Part shown: piece by piece, positions 30,638 through 38,682 of the stretch | Numbering within the stretch: position 1 is the stretch's first letter | How the letters are laid out: every line of letters begins with the position of its first letter | From: Clostridiales bacterium | GTDB lineage: Bacteria > Bacillota > Clostridia > Oscillospirales > Oscillospiraceae | Direction of reading: 5' to 3' | Assembly (NCBI GenBank): GCA_029267755.1 | Contig: JAJUHS010000006.1 | Span: forward strand, 1-39,052 | Length of the DNA: 39,052 nt | The notes under the pieces: generated by a model | Databases searched by the model: none | The model's input: only the letters and a program-made list of their open reading frames with translations | What the model was told of the DNA's origin: nothing | Position numbers and translations under genes: made by a program

Positions 30638-33202
30638 TCATTTCGCGTCAAGCCAGTTCTTTCCGCTGTGCGCCTCGGCGGGAAGCTGGACGGAAAGGGA
30701 GATGACTCCCTCCATTTCCTCGTCTACCAGCCTTTTCACCGCTTCGGCCTCGTTCTCGGGCGCTTCGACAATAAGCTCATCGTGTACCTGGAGAAGAAGC
30801 TTCGACTTCAGGCCTTCCTTTTTAAGCCGGTTGTATACCCTTATCATCGCAAGCTTGATGATATCCGCCGCAGTGCCCTGTATCGGGGTATTTAGGGCGA
30901 CGCGCTCGCCGAAGGAGCGTATGTTGAAATTCTTGGATTTCAGCTCCGGCAGATAACGCCTGCGCCCGAAAAGCGTCGTTACATAGCCGTCGCGCTTGGC
31001 CTCTTCGACGACAGTTTTCATATAGTTTCTAACGCCGCGGTACTTTTCAAGGTAGCTTTCGATATACCTTTTCGCCTCGCCCGCCGATACGGAAATGTCC
31101 TTGGCGAGAGAGAAGGCAGAGATGCCGTAGACTATGCCGAAGTTTACGGCCTTCGCCCTGCTTCTCTGAAGGGGCGTCACGTCCTCAAAGGCGACGTTGA
31201 ATACCTGGGACGCCGTGAAGCGGTGGATATCCTCGCCGTTTTTGAAGGCATTTATCATCGCTTCGTCACCAGAGATGTGCGCGAGGATTCGAAGCTCGAT
31301 CTGCGAATAGTCGGCATCTATCAGAACCTTCCCGGGCGAGGCGATGAACATCCTGCGCAGCTCGCCGCCGAGCGAGCGCCTTATGGGAATGTTCTGAAGG
31401 TTAGGTTCTGTGGAGGAAAGACGGCCGGTCGCGGTCACGGTCATCTGAAAACTGGTGTGGATCCGCCCGTCTGGGGCAATGACCTTCAACAGGCCGTCGG
31501 CATAGGTGGATTTTAGCTTTGTAAGCTCACGGTAAGTGATTATTTCGCGTATGACAGGATGCTTGTCTATAAGCTTTTCAAGCACCTCGATATTTGTTGA
31601 ATAACCTGTCTGCGTCTTTTTCGGGGAGGGGAGCATGAGCCTTTCGAAAAGCACCTCGCCGAGCTGCTTCGGAGAATTGACGTTAAACTCTGTGCCCGAA
31701 AGCTCAAAAATCCTCGCCTGCACCTTGTCAATTTCGGAGGTAAGCGACTCGCCGAAGTCGGAGAGGGCACGCCTGTCTACGAGAAAACCCTCGTGCTCCA
31801 TATCCGCAAGCACCTCGCAGAGCGGAAGCTCGATATCGTAATACAGCCTGTCCATCTGAAGCTCTGAAAGCTTGTCCCTGAGCACTTCATAAAGCGAGAA
31901 TACCGCTGCCGCATCAGGCAGCTCTGCGCCTAAATAGCGCGAGGAGAGCGCCGAAAGCTCATACTTGCTGTCGGTCGGGGAGAGAAGATAGGCGGCGAGA
32001 GCCGTATCAAACACGAAGCCGTCGAGCGGCAGCCCTTCTTCTATAAGCAGGCGCATGATGTCCTTGATGTTGTGGGATACCTTCTTGACGTCGGAGCTGA
32101 AAAAGCCGCGCAGGAAGCCATTGTAATTCTCGCCGCAGGCGCCCCAAACGACGACACCTATGCGCCTGCCGTCGCAGATTTCGATAGTGTTCAGGCCGTC
32201 ACGGCAAATAAATGATACGAATTCTGCGCTTTTACACCTTTCAAGCAGGGCCAAAAGCGCTTCGGCATCTGAAATGTTCTCAATTTCGGGCGAGATAACA
32301 GCAACCTTAACCTCTGAATCCGGAGCGGACGTTGGTGAAAGCCCGAATTTTTCTATAAACTTATTGAATTCAAGCTTTTTGAAAATTGAAAAGAGAGCCT
32401 CGCTGTTTGCGGGCTTACGAGCACACGTCTCGGGCGTAAAGTCCAGCGGCGCGTCCGACTGAAGCTCAGCAAGCCTGTACGAAAGCTCCGCGTCGGCCTT
32501 GCCGCTGCGCAGCTTGTTACGGATAGAATCCTTAATATCGAGCGTTTCAAGGTTCTCGTATATCTCCTTTACGGTTCCGAAACGCCGTATAAGATCAAGG
32601 GCGGTTTTTTCCCCTATTCCGGCAACTCCCGGATAGTTGTCCGAGGAATCGCCCATCAGCGCCTTTAAATCCACGATTTGGCGAGGCTCAAAACCATAAT
32701 CCTCAAGAAACACGGCGGGAGTGACGCTCTTGGAATCGGTCTGCCCCATGCGGGTGGAAACCAGCTTTACGGTCGTTTTATCGTCGACAAGCTGAAGGCT
32801 GTCCCTGTCGCCGGTGACGATTACGCAGTCCCAGCCGCTTTTACCGCACCTGTTTGCAATCGTAGCAATCAAGTCGTCAGCTTCAAAGCCGGGAAGCTCA
32901 AAGCGCGGGATATTCATCGCGTCCAGCACTTCCTTTACAAGCGGAAGCTGAGCGGCAAGCTCATCCGGCATGCCCTTGCGGTTTGCCTTGTATGCGTCGA
33001 ACTGCTCGTGGCGGAAGGTCGGAGCCTTAAGGTCGAAGGCGACGCACACAGCGTCGGGGCTTTCCTCGTTCAGAAGCTTTTGCAGGATGCTTACAAAGCC
33101 GTAAACCGCATTTGTATATAGCCCCTCCTTTGTTGAAAGCAGGCGTATGCCGTAGAAGGCGCGGTTAATTATACTGTTGCCGTCAAGCACCATAAGCTTC
33201 AT
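30638..33202 (-). CDS. polA: DNA polymerase I (proofreading domain apparently inactive)
   Basis: An 854-residue family A polymerase used in Okazaki fragment processing and repair. The N-terminal 5'-3' exonuclease domain is intact (LMVLDGNSIINRAFYG, FEADDLIATIA, GDRDSLQL, MGDSSDNYPGVAGIGEKTA). The middle domain (about 300-450) lacks the DxE motif expected for 3'-5' proofreading; the matching segment reads AEFVSFICRDG. The polymerase domain is complete: motif A with Asp641 (DYSQIELR), the O helix with Lys694 and Tyr702 (KAVNFGIVYG) and motif C with His807-Asp808-Glu809. GGAGG precedes the ATG. It probably shares a transcript with rimI and tsaD. Confidence 0.97.
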   Translation of the reverse strand: MKLMVLDGNSIINRAFYGIRLLSTKEGLYTNAVYGFVSILQKLLNEESPDAVCVAFDLKAPTFRHEQFDAYKANRKGMPDELAAQLPLVKEVLDAMNIPRFELPGFEADDLIATIANRCGKSGWDCVIVTGDRDSLQLVDDKTTVKLVSTRMGQTDSKSVTPAVFLEDYGFEPRQIVDLKALMGDSSDNYPGVAGIGEKTALDLIRRFGTVKEIYENLETLDIKDSIRNKLRSGKADAELSYRLAELQSDAPLDFTPETCARKPANSEALFSIFKKLEFNKFIEKFGLSPTSAPDSEVKVAVISPEIENISDAEALLALLERCKSAEFVSFICRDGLNTIEICDGRRIGVVVWGACGENYNGFLRGFFSSDVKKVSHNIKDIMRLLIEEGLPLDGFVFDTALAAYLLSPTDSKYELSALSSRYLGAELPDAAAVFSLYEVLRDKLSELQMDRLYYDIELPLCEVLADMEHEGFLVDRRALSDFGESLTSEIDKVQARIFELSGTEFNVNSPKQLGEVLFERLMLPSPKKTQTGYSTNIEVLEKLIDKHPVIREIITYRELTKLKSTYADGLLKVIAPDGRIHTSFQMTVTATGRLSSTEPNLQNIPIRRSLGGELRRMFIASPGKVLIDADYSQIELRILAHISGDEAMINAFKNGEDIHRFTASQVFNVAFEDVTPLQRSRAKAVNFGIVYGISAFSLAKDISVSAGEAKRYIESYLEKYRGVRNYMKTVVEEAKRDGYVTTLFGRRRYLPELKSKNFNIRSFGERVALNTPIQGTAADIIKLAMIRVYNRLKKEGLKSKLLLQVHDELIVEAPENEAEAVKRLVDEEMEGVISLSVQLPAEAHSGKNWLDAK

Positions 33203-33248
33203 AGACGGGAACCTCCTTGTTATCTAATCAGTAAATTATACCACATTT

Positions 33249-34778
33249 TTACGATTTAAACAAGGCGGCAAAGCTGCGTACATCGGATTTGGTGAGGCAG
33301 GAGAAGACGCGCAGGAAAATGTAATAGAATATTAGCGTCAAAAGTATATGAACTGTGATTGATAACGCGGAGGCGGCAAGCGGCAGCCCGACTGTTCTAA
33401 GCAGGAGTATTGACAAGTTTACTGCGCCGAGAATACAAAATACGGATCGCAAAACATCTCGAAACGGTATCGCAACGGTTATTACCTTTGAAAGTCTCCT
33501 AATGCTGAGCACAAAATTGAAAACCTCGGTAAACCATATCGTAAAAGCGTAGGCGGGGACCGCGTAAACCGGCAGCAAAAAGTAGACCATAATTACGCTG
33601 AGGCCGGCGTCCGCTATGTTGACGTACATCGAGTACATATGCTCGCCGAGCCCCTTAAGCATTCCGTCGGTTACGGTGTCCATATACATTATTATGACGA
33701 GGGGGGCGAAAACGCGGATATAATACCCCGCCTCGGCGCTGCGGTACAGGGCATCCCCAAGTTCCTTTGAAAAAGCAAAAAAAACCCCGCAAATCCCGAT
33801 CGAAAAGAATAGGCACAGCGACAAAATGCGGCTTACTATACGTTTTGCGAGTGCCGTATCCCCGCGAACCTGGGCGTCCGTAAGGTTCGGGACAACCATT
33901 TCTGCGACCGAGGTGAACGCGGCTATGGGGAACAGGACCGCAGGGAGCACCATGCCCGAGATGGTACCGTAGGACGCGAGCGCCGAATCCTGAGCTATTC
34001 CGGACTTTCTAAGCCCGGAGGGGACAAGCAGGTGCTGAAGCGTGCCGAGCGCGGTGCGCGCATAAGCGCTCAGTGCGACGGGTACGGCGATTTGGAGCAT
34101 CCGCCTTGTCATGCCCGCAGGGTTCGCACCAGTTTTTTTATATCTCCGGACGTCGAGCAGGTAGAGAGCGTATACAAGGACCGTAGATAAAAATTCACCG
34201 ATGACATTTCCTATCGAAACGGCGGCGCAGGCATACTTAAGATTTTCGGCAGGGACGAGCGAAACAAGGAACATAACGGCGGCGAGCCGTATTATATGCT
34301 CAAAAATCTGTGCGGATGACGATTTTACAATCCGCTGGACGGCGGTGAAGTATCCGCTCATAACCGACGAGATGGCTATGAAGGGAAGGCTGAGTGCGAG
34401 TATGCGGATGGACAGAACTGTCCGGCTGTCACCAATCCATATGGCGCCTATCCGGTACGCGCCGAAAAGCATTATTGCGCAGGCAGCAAATCCGAAGGTC
34501 AGCGCGTATAGGAGGCATCGCCGCACCGCGGGTCTGATGCCCCCGGGCCTGTTAAGCCCGATTTCCTCGGAAACCAGACGGCAGACAGCAAAGCGTATTC
34601 CGGAAACTGCAAAGGTGACCGCAAGTATCTGGACAGACATGATAAGCTGAAAAAGGCCGATCCCGGCGGCACCTATCTTATTTGACAGGAATACCTGAAA
34701 GTACAGTCCGATTCCCCGTATAATAAGGGATGCCAGAGTAAGTAAAATTGTATTTAAAACGAATTTTTTTGCCCGCAT
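33249..34778 (-). CDS. SpoVB-like MOP-superfamily lipid flippase
   Basis: A 509-residue polytopic protein with about 14 helices, starting MRAKKFVLNTILLTLASLIIR and reading like the SpoVB/MurJ/RfbX branch of the MOP superfamily (IGAAGIGLFQLIMSVQ, SGYFTAVQRIVKSSSAQIFEHIIR, PIAAFTSVAEMVVPNL). In Bacillus, SpoVB is needed for spore cortex synthesis and probably flips a lipid-linked precursor; MurJ flips lipid II. The sequence pattern is nearer SpoVB, but I cannot decide between a sporulation and a vegetative role. GGGGG lies a few bases before the ATG. It is followed by polA after 46 bases. Confidence 0.85.
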   Translation of the reverse strand: MRAKKFVLNTILLTLASLIIRGIGLYFQVFLSNKIGAAGIGLFQLIMSVQILAVTFAVSGIRFAVCRLVSEEIGLNRPGGIRPAVRRCLLYALTFGFAACAIMLFGAYRIGAIWIGDSRTVLSIRILALSLPFIAISSVMSGYFTAVQRIVKSSSAQIFEHIIRLAAVMFLVSLVPAENLKYACAAVSIGNVIGEFLSTVLVYALYLLDVRRYKKTGANPAGMTRRMLQIAVPVALSAYARTALGTLQHLLVPSGLRKSGIAQDSALASYGTISGMVLPAVLFPIAAFTSVAEMVVPNLTDAQVRGDTALAKRIVSRILSLCLFFSIGICGVFFAFSKELGDALYRSAEAGYYIRVFAPLVIIMYMDTVTDGMLKGLGEHMYSMYVNIADAGLSVIMVYFLLPVYAVPAYAFTIWFTEVFNFVLSIRRLSKVITVAIPFRDVLRSVFCILGAVNLSILLLRTVGLPLAASALSITVHILLTLIFYYIFLRVFSCLTKSDVRSFAALFKS

Positions 34779-34808
34779 AAGTCAGCCCCCAAAAGGTCCG
34801 GATAAAAC

Positions 34809-34814
34809 ATTATA
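34809..34814 (-). promoter_or_regulatory. possible -10 box of the SpoVB-like gene
   Basis: TATAAT on the minus strand about 30 bases before the start codon. No good -35 hexamer at 16-18 bases is visible, so sigma-A use is uncertain. Confidence 0.35.
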
Positions 34815-34869
34815 ATAGGGAAGATGGACATATATGACAGGCTGCGGCAAATATGGTATATATACGAAG

Positions 34870-34900
34870 AGCAGCCCGCCTTGCCGTACAGCGGGCTGCT
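34870..34900 (-). terminator. hairpin after recG
   Basis: 10-bp perfect GC-rich arms (AGCAGCCCGC at 34870-34879 and GCGGGCTGCT at 34891-34900), about 10 bases after the recG stop. No strong T-run follows on the minus strand. Confidence 0.62.
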
Positions 34901-34910
34901 GGTGATGTCG

Positions 34911-36953
34911 TCAGTTGAATGTAAAGGCGTTTAATTCGAAAAGCTCGTCTATCCTCTGGCGCAAAAGCTCATTTTCAGGCTTTGAAAGCCCGGGGTCATG
35001 TCCGAGAAGCTCGAAAGCCGCATCCTGCGCTTCGGTCAGCAGGTTCATATCCGCAGACAGGTCGGCGATCTTCATCTCGGGCAGGCCGTGCTGGCGCGAG
35101 CCGAAAAAGTCTCCCGGCCCGCGTAGCCTCAAATCCTCCTCAGAGATTTTGAAGCCGTCGTTCGTCTTGCACATTATGCTTATTCGAGGATTCTCGGAGC
35201 CGTTTTCGCAGAATAAAATGCAGTATGATTTGTGCTCTCCGCGACCGACGCGGCCGCGAAGCTGGTGAAGCTGGCTCAGGCCGAAACGCTCGGCGTTTTC
35301 GATTACCATGAGCGAGGCGTTCGGCACGTCGACGCCGACCTCGATTACCGTCGTGGCAACGAGGATATCAGTTTCGCCTGCGGCAAACGCTTTCATGACT
35401 GCTTCCTTTTCCGCATTTTTCATCTTGCCATGGAGAAGAGCGACACGCAAATCGGGGAAAACATCGTTTTTCAGATGCAGGTAGTACTGCTCGGCCGCCT
35501 TAAGGTCGAGGGCTTCATTTTCTTCCACCATAGGACAGACATAGTAGGCCTGACGGCCTTCGGAAATAAGCTTCCGAGTAAACTTTATTATACGGGCTCG
35601 CATTTTCTCGTCTACGCCGAACGTATCCACAGACTGCCTGCCGGGCGGCATTTCGTCGATTATAGAAATATCTAGCTCGCCGTATATTATCAGGGCCAGG
35701 GTTCTTGGAATCGGGGTCGCGGACATTACGAGGACATGCGGGTTCTCGCCCTTACCGGTGAGCAAGCTTCTCTGGTTCACGCCGAAGCGGTGCTGCTCGT
35801 CTACGATAACAAGGGCGAGATGCTTAAACTCGACTCCGGAGGTGAGAAGCGCGTGCGTTCCGACAAGAACGTCCACATCGCCCGAAACGAGGGAGTTTTT
35901 TATCTCGCGCTTTTGCTTCGCGCTCATGCTTCCGGTCAAAAGCCCGACGGTAATGCCGAGCGGCGAGAGCATTTTCGTAAGCGTCTCAAAATGCTGCTGA
36001 GCCAGAATCTCTGTAGGAGCCATGAAGGCCGTCTGATAGCCGGAACGGTAAACGTACCACGCTGCTGCGGCGGCGCAGAGGGTTTTGCCGGAGCCGACAT
36101 CGCCCTGTATAAGGCGGCTCATGGGCTTTCCGGAGAGCATATCGGCAATTATTTGTTCTACTACTCGCCTTTGAGCCCCGGTTGGGGAAAAAGAGAGTGA
36201 GGAATAGAATTCACCGATATCCGCATCCTTTGGCACAGTTCCGTTTTTTTCGGTGCGGCGTCCCTTAAGAAGCCGCAGGGAGCAGGCAAGAACGAAAAGC
36301 TCCTCAAAAATAAGCCGCCTTCTCGCAAGCATAAGCGAGTCCATATCGGCCGGGAAGTGTATATTGTGATATGCGAAATCGGCGTGGGCGAGGGAATGCT
36401 TTTCGCGGACGGGAGCTGGCAGAACATCAGGAATTATTCCGCGAAGCTCGTCAAGTCCGCTTCTCACCGTTCGGGCAAAAAGATTCTGCCCGATATTCGC
36501 GGTAAGGCGGTACACCGGCATAATGCGGCCAGTTATTTCCGATTTTCCCTCGGGCTCGAATACAGGGTTGGTCATCTCAGGGCGGTTAAGCGTGCCGCCG
36601 ATCTTTCCGTAAAAAACATATGAAGAACCGTACTTCAGAGAGTCCTTAACGTAGGCCTGATTGAAAAAGGTCACGTCCAGAGAGCCGCTGTCGTCCGAAA
36701 TGCGCAGCTTTACAAGGTCCAGGCCCTTTCGGATATGGCTGAGCCTGGGCGTTGATACGACAAGGGCGCGGACACAGGCAACGTCGTCCGGACGCAGAGT
36801 ATCGATCGGGCGAAATGAGCTCCGGTCCTCATACGCGCGCGGGAAATATGACACGAGGTCGCGCAGAGTGACGATGCCTAGCTTCTTTAAAAGCCTCGCC
36901 CGCGTGTCGCCAATCCCTTTTATATTCCGAATATCAGTATCAAGTCCGGTCAT
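34911..36953 (-). CDS. recG: ATP-dependent DNA helicase RecG
   Basis: A 680-residue branched-DNA helicase that remodels stalled forks and recombination intermediates. An N-terminal helix-hairpin-helix-like start (IRNIKGIGDTRARLLKKLGI) leads to the wedge OB-fold domain. The motor has Walker A GDVGSGKT (284-291), DEQH box (385-388), VMSATPIPRTLAL and the motif VI region QLHQLRGRVGRG. The C-terminal RecG-specific segment LRGPGDFFGSRQHGLPE is complete. GGAGG lies about 9 bases before the ATG. Confidence 0.97.
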   Translation of the reverse strand: MTGLDTDIRNIKGIGDTRARLLKKLGIVTLRDLVSYFPRAYEDRSSFRPIDTLRPDDVACVRALVVSTPRLSHIRKGLDLVKLRISDDSGSLDVTFFNQAYVKDSLKYGSSYVFYGKIGGTLNRPEMTNPVFEPEGKSEITGRIMPVYRLTANIGQNLFARTVRSGLDELRGIIPDVLPAPVREKHSLAHADFAYHNIHFPADMDSLMLARRRLIFEELFVLACSLRLLKGRRTEKNGTVPKDADIGEFYSSLSFSPTGAQRRVVEQIIADMLSGKPMSRLIQGDVGSGKTLCAAAAAWYVYRSGYQTAFMAPTEILAQQHFETLTKMLSPLGITVGLLTGSMSAKQKREIKNSLVSGDVDVLVGTHALLTSGVEFKHLALVIVDEQHRFGVNQRSLLTGKGENPHVLVMSATPIPRTLALIIYGELDISIIDEMPPGRQSVDTFGVDEKMRARIIKFTRKLISEGRQAYYVCPMVEENEALDLKAAEQYYLHLKNDVFPDLRVALLHGKMKNAEKEAVMKAFAAGETDILVATTVIEVGVDVPNASLMVIENAERFGLSQLHQLRGRVGRGEHKSYCILFCENGSENPRISIMCKTNDGFKISEEDLRLRGPGDFFGSRQHGLPEMKIADLSADMNLLTEAQDAAFELLGHDPGLSKPENELLRQRIDELFELNAFTFN

Positions 36954-36975
36954 ATCTTCGCCTCCAATTACTTGG

Positions 36976-37004
36976 ATTTTACAATATTATCCTCAAAATA
37001 TCAA
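36976..37004 (-). promoter_or_regulatory. sigma-A promoter of recG
   Basis: On the minus strand, TTGATA (37004-36999), a 17-base spacer and TAAAAT (36981-36976), 23 bases before the start codon. The leader would be short. Confidence 0.6.
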
Positions 37005-37217
37005 CCGCAGCCGTAAAAGTCATGGCGTTTTGCCGAATTTGCTAAAACCAGGGGGAACCAAAAAATTACCCTATTTTTTGCGTCCAGTAAGGCTTTGCAT
37101 TGCTGTTTTTTCTGCACAATACATACCTCGATCAAATATTATGGAAATGAAACAGTATCGTTTCTCATTTGCCGGTTTCACGGACACACTAACTGACGTT
37201 TTTAAGCTGGGATATAA

Positions 37218-37685
37218 TTGGAGTTTGATTTTGAACAGATTGCCGAAAACCTTAGAAATCAGTCGTATACTTATTTAGGTTCCGGCTCCGGAAGAAAAGT
37301 ATTTGATATGGGCAACGGCTTCGCCGTAAAGGTGGCCAAAAACAGGAAAGGAATAGCTCAGAATAAAGCGGAATACGATATCTGCAAATCAGGCGCCCCT
37401 GATGTGTTTGCGCGTATTATCAAGGTTTCCGAGCATTTCGATTTGCTGATAATGGAAAAGGCCGAAAAGCTGGAGGACTTTTCTGTTGTATTAAAGCACT
37501 TTAACGTAAGAAACTTCAAAGAGTTGTTTAAATTGAAGGAATTCAGGGAACTTTCGTATACATACGGTCTGCTGCCGGACGATCTGGTGAGAAGGGACAG
37601 CTGGGGAACGATAAACGGCACGCCGGTAATTATCGACTATGGATTCACGGCGCAGGTCAGAAATCGTTACTACTTTCCGTTTTAA
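37218..37685 (+). CDS. compact protein-kinase-like protein (155 residues)
   Basis: A very small kinase-fold candidate. The N-terminal lobe shows a glycine-rich loop (YLGSGSGRKVFDMG, about 19-32), the AVKVAK lysine (Lys38) and a possible helix-C Glu52; LLIMEKAEKL (76-85) resembles the hinge. The C-terminal part has PDDLVRRDSWG, where Asp122 and Asp127 sit at the catalytic-loop Asp and Asn positions, and IIDYGFT (Asp140) in the place of DFG. Residues between the hinge and catalytic loop are few, so much of the C-lobe is missing; it may be a minimal or non-catalytic kinase relative. The start is a TTG right after an in-frame stop, with only weak ribosome-site sequence; the next in-frame ATG would cut the glycine loop. 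A terminator follows. Confidence 0.7.
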   Translation: MEFDFEQIAENLRNQSYTYLGSGSGRKVFDMGNGFAVKVAKNRKGIAQNKAEYDICKSGAPDVFARIIKVSEHFDLLIMEKAEKLEDFSVVLKHFNVRNFKELFKLKEFRELSYTYGLLPDDLVRRDSWGTINGTPVIIDYGFTAQVRNRYYFPF

Positions 37686-37723
37686 CATTGGGGCACCACA
37701 AAAGCTGGCAAGACACGTTTTGT

Positions 37724-37755
37724 CGGGCCGCCGATTAAATCGGCGGCCCGTTTGG
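37724..37755 (+). terminator. intrinsic terminator after the kinase-like gene
   Basis: GC-rich arms CGGGCCGCCGA (37724-37734) and TCGGCGGCCCG (37740-37750) around a 5-base loop, followed by TTT and, a little later, a longer T-run. Confidence 0.85.
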
Positions 37756-37775
37756 AATTTTTATGGATTAAATGA

Positions 37776-37805
37776 GCATAATGTATCGGGTATTGGACAT
37801 AAAGT
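37776..37805 (+). promoter_or_regulatory. possible sigma-E-type promoter of the deacetylase gene
   Basis: GCATA (37776-37780), a 17-base gap and CATAAAGT (37798-37805) resemble the mother-cell sigma-E pattern (ATA element, CATACANT -10) with one mismatch in the -10. The related pdaB gene of Bacillus is, to my knowledge, sigma-E dependent. It fits the distance to the start codon (31 bases) but remains a weak match. Confidence 0.35.
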
Positions 37806-37836
37806 AAAATACAACAAGAGAAGGTTGGGGGTTAAG

Positions 37837-38619
37837 ATGATCAATTTTGGAAAACGGACAGGCAGGGTAATTATATTGAAGCGCAGCGTTTTGTCAATTT
37901 TAGCGGGAACATTAGTGCTTTGCATGATGTTTTATATAATCGGCGGAGCGCCATTTGCCGGGGCAGAGGCCGCCACACGGGAGCTGCCGATATACTGCGT
38001 GCAGCGCGATAACAAGCAGGTCGCGCTGACCTTCGACGCGGCTTGGGGAAACGAGGATACGCAGCTCCTGATAGATATTTTGGGGCGCTACAAGGTAAAA
38101 GCCACTTTTTTTGTGGTTGCGGACTGGGTGAAAAAGTATCCGGAATCCGTCAAAGCGCTCCATGACGCGGGGCACGAGGTCATGAATCATTCGAGCACGC
38201 ATGCCCATTTTTCAAGGCTGACCGCCGACGAGATAATATCCGATGTAAATAACTGCAATGATAAAATAGAGGCGGTGACAGGTGTACGCCCGATACTGTT
38301 CCGTCCGCCCTTCGGCGAGTATGACGACCATGTGATAAAGACGCTGAACGGCATGGGTATGTATACTATACAATGGGACGTCGACAGCTTGGACTGGAAG
38401 GGGATTTCAGCATCGGAAATTACAAACAGAGTCACCGGCAAGGTCAGAGCCGGCTCGATTATACTTTTCCACAACGCGGCGATCCACACTCCCGAGGCTT
38501 TGCCTGGGATCATCGAATGGCTGCTCAAAAACGGTTACTCGCCGGTGAAGGTTTCAGAGCTGATCTATAGGGACAATTATACGATAGACCATACGGGAAA
38601 ACAGATACCAACAAACTGA
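37837..38619 (+). CDS. polysaccharide deacetylase, PdaB-like
   Basis: A 260-residue NodB-domain protein with an N-terminal membrane anchor or signal (about 11-45). The catalytic-base motif reads TFDAAWGNEDT: Asp67 is kept, but the second Asp of the usual TFDDG is Ala68. The metal-binding His118-x3-His122 (NHSSTHAH), RPPFGEYDD, WDVDSLDWKG and the C-terminal LFHN are present. This variant is like sporulation deacetylases of the PdaA/PdaB type that act on cortex peptidoglycan or maintain the spore after engulfment. The start at 37837 has GGGGG just upstream; an open frame extends further left through the terminator but is not credible. Confidence 0.88.
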   Translation: MINFGKRTGRVIILKRSVLSILAGTLVLCMMFYIIGGAPFAGAEAATRELPIYCVQRDNKQVALTFDAAWGNEDTQLLIDILGRYKVKATFFVVADWVKKYPESVKALHDAGHEVMNHSSTHAHFSRLTADEIISDVNNCNDKIEAVTGVRPILFRPPFGEYDDHVIKTLNGMGMYTIQWDVDSLDWKGISASEITNRVTGKVRAGSIILFHNAAIHTPEALPGIIEWLLKNGYSPVKVSELIYRDNYTIDHTGKQIPTN

Positions 38620-38641
38620 GATAAAGATAAAACGTAAAATG

Positions 38642-38671
38642 ATCCCCGGAGCAATAGAACGCTCCGGGGAT
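38642..38671. terminator. hairpin between the convergent deacetylase and mntP genes
   Basis: 11-bp perfect arms (ATCCCCGGAGC at 38642-38652, GCTCCGGGGAT at 38661-38671). Short T tracts on the minus side (CATTTTACG). Probably a shared terminator. Confidence 0.7.
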
Positions 38672-38682
38672 ATGCCGTTAAA

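Noticed and set aside
37213-37218. TATAAT just before the kinase-like gene as a -10 box
   Set aside because: It overlaps the TTG start codon, so transcription would begin inside the gene, and no -35 is present. Probably chance.
37639-37836. Upstream extension of the deacetylase reading frame
   Set aside because: It would run through the terminator of the kinase-like gene and the possible sigma-E promoter, and the extra residues lack any signal-peptide character.
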